The notes beneath the pieces were generated by a model. That model was not told the DNA's origin, did not search any database, and saw only the letters and a list, made by a program, of their open reading frames with translations. From the NCBI GenBank assembly GCA_943787265.1, contig CALSLT010000046.1, positions 1-55,996 of the forward strand: a stretch of 55,996 nt of DNA, given 5' to 3'. This document shows positions 54,802-55,996 of the stretch, in pieces (position 1 is the first letter of the stretch; each line of letters opens with the position of its first letter). Both the position numbers and the translations under genes were made by a program. The stretch comes from an uncultured Planctomycetaceae bacterium (GTDB taxonomy: Bacteria > Planctomycetota > Planctomycetia > Planctomycetales > Planctomycetaceae).

Positions 54802-55996
54802 ATGATCAACGTATTGGGTAGTTCGCGTGGATGCGGTAAAGGATTGACGCGACGTAAGACTCTGCAGGCTGGCGGTCTGTCGATGCTCGGCGGGATGTTC
54901 GGTTTGCCACCGGACGTCGCCGCCGCAACTGAGAGGGTGAGGCCTCAGCGGCCCGGCAAAGCGAAGAGCGTGATCATGCTGTACCTGCTTGGAGGAGCTC
55001 CAACGCAGGATATGTTCGACATGAAGCCGGATGCGCCGACTGGGATTGGCAGTGATTTTATTCCGATCGCGTCGAACGTCCCTGGCATGGATGTGTGCGA
55101 GCTTCTTCCCAAACACGCGAAGTGGATGAGCAAGTCGGCGATCGTTCGCACAGGTCAAACCACAAGGCCGGCTGCCACAATCCGATGGCCAGCTGGACTG
55201 GCTATCCTGAACCGCTTCCTTCAATCGGCGTCGTTCAGGACAACCTGCCGCCAAGCATGGGATCGGTGTGCGAGTATCTCAATACGGAGCAGGGCGGATT
55301 TCCGGACTATGTCCACATGCCGTGCATGCTCGGCTGGGGGCAACACATTCGCCGAGCCGGCCCTTACGGCGGTTTCCTTGGCCGGCAATACGACCCGCTC
55401 TTTACCGAGTGCTTACCGACTGCCGCGAAGGTTTCGTCCAGTCAGTACGACCCTCAGATCGTGCTGGGCACACCGCAGTTGCCCAATGCCAGACTGCCTG
55501 AAGGGATCACGCTGGACCGGCTGAAGAAGCGGCAGGCACTGACTCGCCAGTTTGATGACGCGTTGCGACGTCCGGGAATCGGTGAAGAGTTTGACCGCGT
55601 GCAGGAAGGGGCGCTTTCGCTTTTGACGTCCAATCGAATCCGAAACGCGTTTGACATCGAAAACGTCGATCCGAAAGTGCGAGACAATTACGGACGAACG
55701 CTTTTCGGATCCAGTGCGCTGATCGCACGAAAACTGGTTGAAGAGGGGGTGCGTTTCGTAAACGTGACGTGGGACATCTTTGCGACTCGACCGGCCTTAT
55801 TGGACGGAGTTGGCTGGGATACACATTCGAGTAATTTCCCAATTCTGAAGAATGTTCTGTTACCCGTTTACGACGACACATTCTCCGGGTTGATGGACGA
55901 TCTGGCCGATCGCGGAATACTCGACGAGACGCTGGTCGTCGTGATGAGCGACATGGGGCGGACACCAAAGATCAACAAGACCGGCGGACGCGACCA
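54802..55996 (+). pseudogene. DUF1501 family exported protein, frameshifted and cut by the window end
   Basis: ATG 54802 with GGGGAT upstream. Tat-like signal (LTRRKTLQAGGLSMLGGMFG). Opening DUF1501 blocks: KSVIMLYLLGGAPTQDMFD and DVCELLPKHAKWMSKSAIVR. At 55151-55160 the sequence has two bases more than expected (GGTCAAAC for GTCAAC). After this the frame with NHKAGCHNPMASWTGYPEP takes over and stays open to the window end (RRAGPYGGFLGRQYDPLF, RFVNVTWDIFA, GWDTHSSNFPILKNVLLP, LVVVMSDMGRTPKINKTGG). Second DUF1501 gene in the window; no PSCyt1 gene precedes it here. Confidence 0.82.

Overview
The window looks like chromosomal DNA of a planctomycete (Planctomycetota, Pirellulales/Planctomycetales type). 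The evidence is gene content. There are three or more sets of the phylum's paralogous secreted 'planctomycete cytochrome' modules: DUF1552 with DUF1587/1592/1588/1585 proteins, and PSCyt1-DUF1549-DUF1553 with DUF1501 proteins. There are also Tat-type RR signal peptides, many exported hydrolases and peptidases, and many unrelated insertion sequences. I saw no rRNA, tRNA or CRISPR array.

Layout. 1-1.15 kb: the start of a leftward exported protein, then an intact IS5-family element inserted in the divergent promoter region. 1.25-7.4 kb: a beta-helix/SGNH hydrolase fusion, then a DUF1552 gene tightly coupled to a multidomain cytochrome-type gene. 7.5-11.15 kb: a damaged region where an IS3-family element, itself interrupted by a decayed IS630-family element, lies between a nonsense-broken lipoprotein gene and an S15 peptidase gene cut at its nucleophile region. 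11.2-16.8 kb: a leftward operon of a BNR-repeat protein, a 5'-truncated Na+/solute symporter, an M24 aminopeptidase-like protein and a DUF885 metallopeptidase (plus the S15 stump). 17.1-25.5 kb: a 1046-residue GDPD / serine beta-lactamase-like / glutamine-amidotransferase-like fusion, a protein with both trypsin-like and HExxH motifs, and a tricorn-like S41 protease. 25.7-29.9 kb: a second cytochrome (frameshifted) and DUF1552 pair. 30.5-37.4 kb: a leftward four-gene cluster (PSCyt1/DUF1549/DUF1553, DUF1501, two metallophosphoesterases). 37.6-45.3 kb: an ankyrin lipoprotein, a beta-propeller protein, an aldo-keto reductase, an esterase gene interrupted by one TAA, and a conserved hypothetical.

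45.5-47.6 kb holds a second, almost identical IS5 copy in the same orientation, interrupted by a complete IS30-family element with a 3-bp target duplication. The two IS5 copies bracket about 44 kb. To the right (47.7-56 kb) nearly everything rightward is broken: a transposase relic with five in-frame stops but no net frameshift, a Tat-exported protein gene with about seven frameshifts, an FAD-dependent oxidoreductase gene with at least five, and a DUF1501 gene with one. Many of these shifts look like one extra base in a short homopolymer. That is either real decay or a low-quality stretch of sequence.

Functional theme (inference): exported degradation of peptides and polysaccharide- or lipid-type esters, with uptake by a symporter, plus the cell-surface cytochrome/DUF modules of this phylum. 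The most interesting single items are the GDPD-beta-lactamase-GATase fusion, the beta-helix-SGNH fusion, the double-protease protein, and the insertion-biased decay of the right end.
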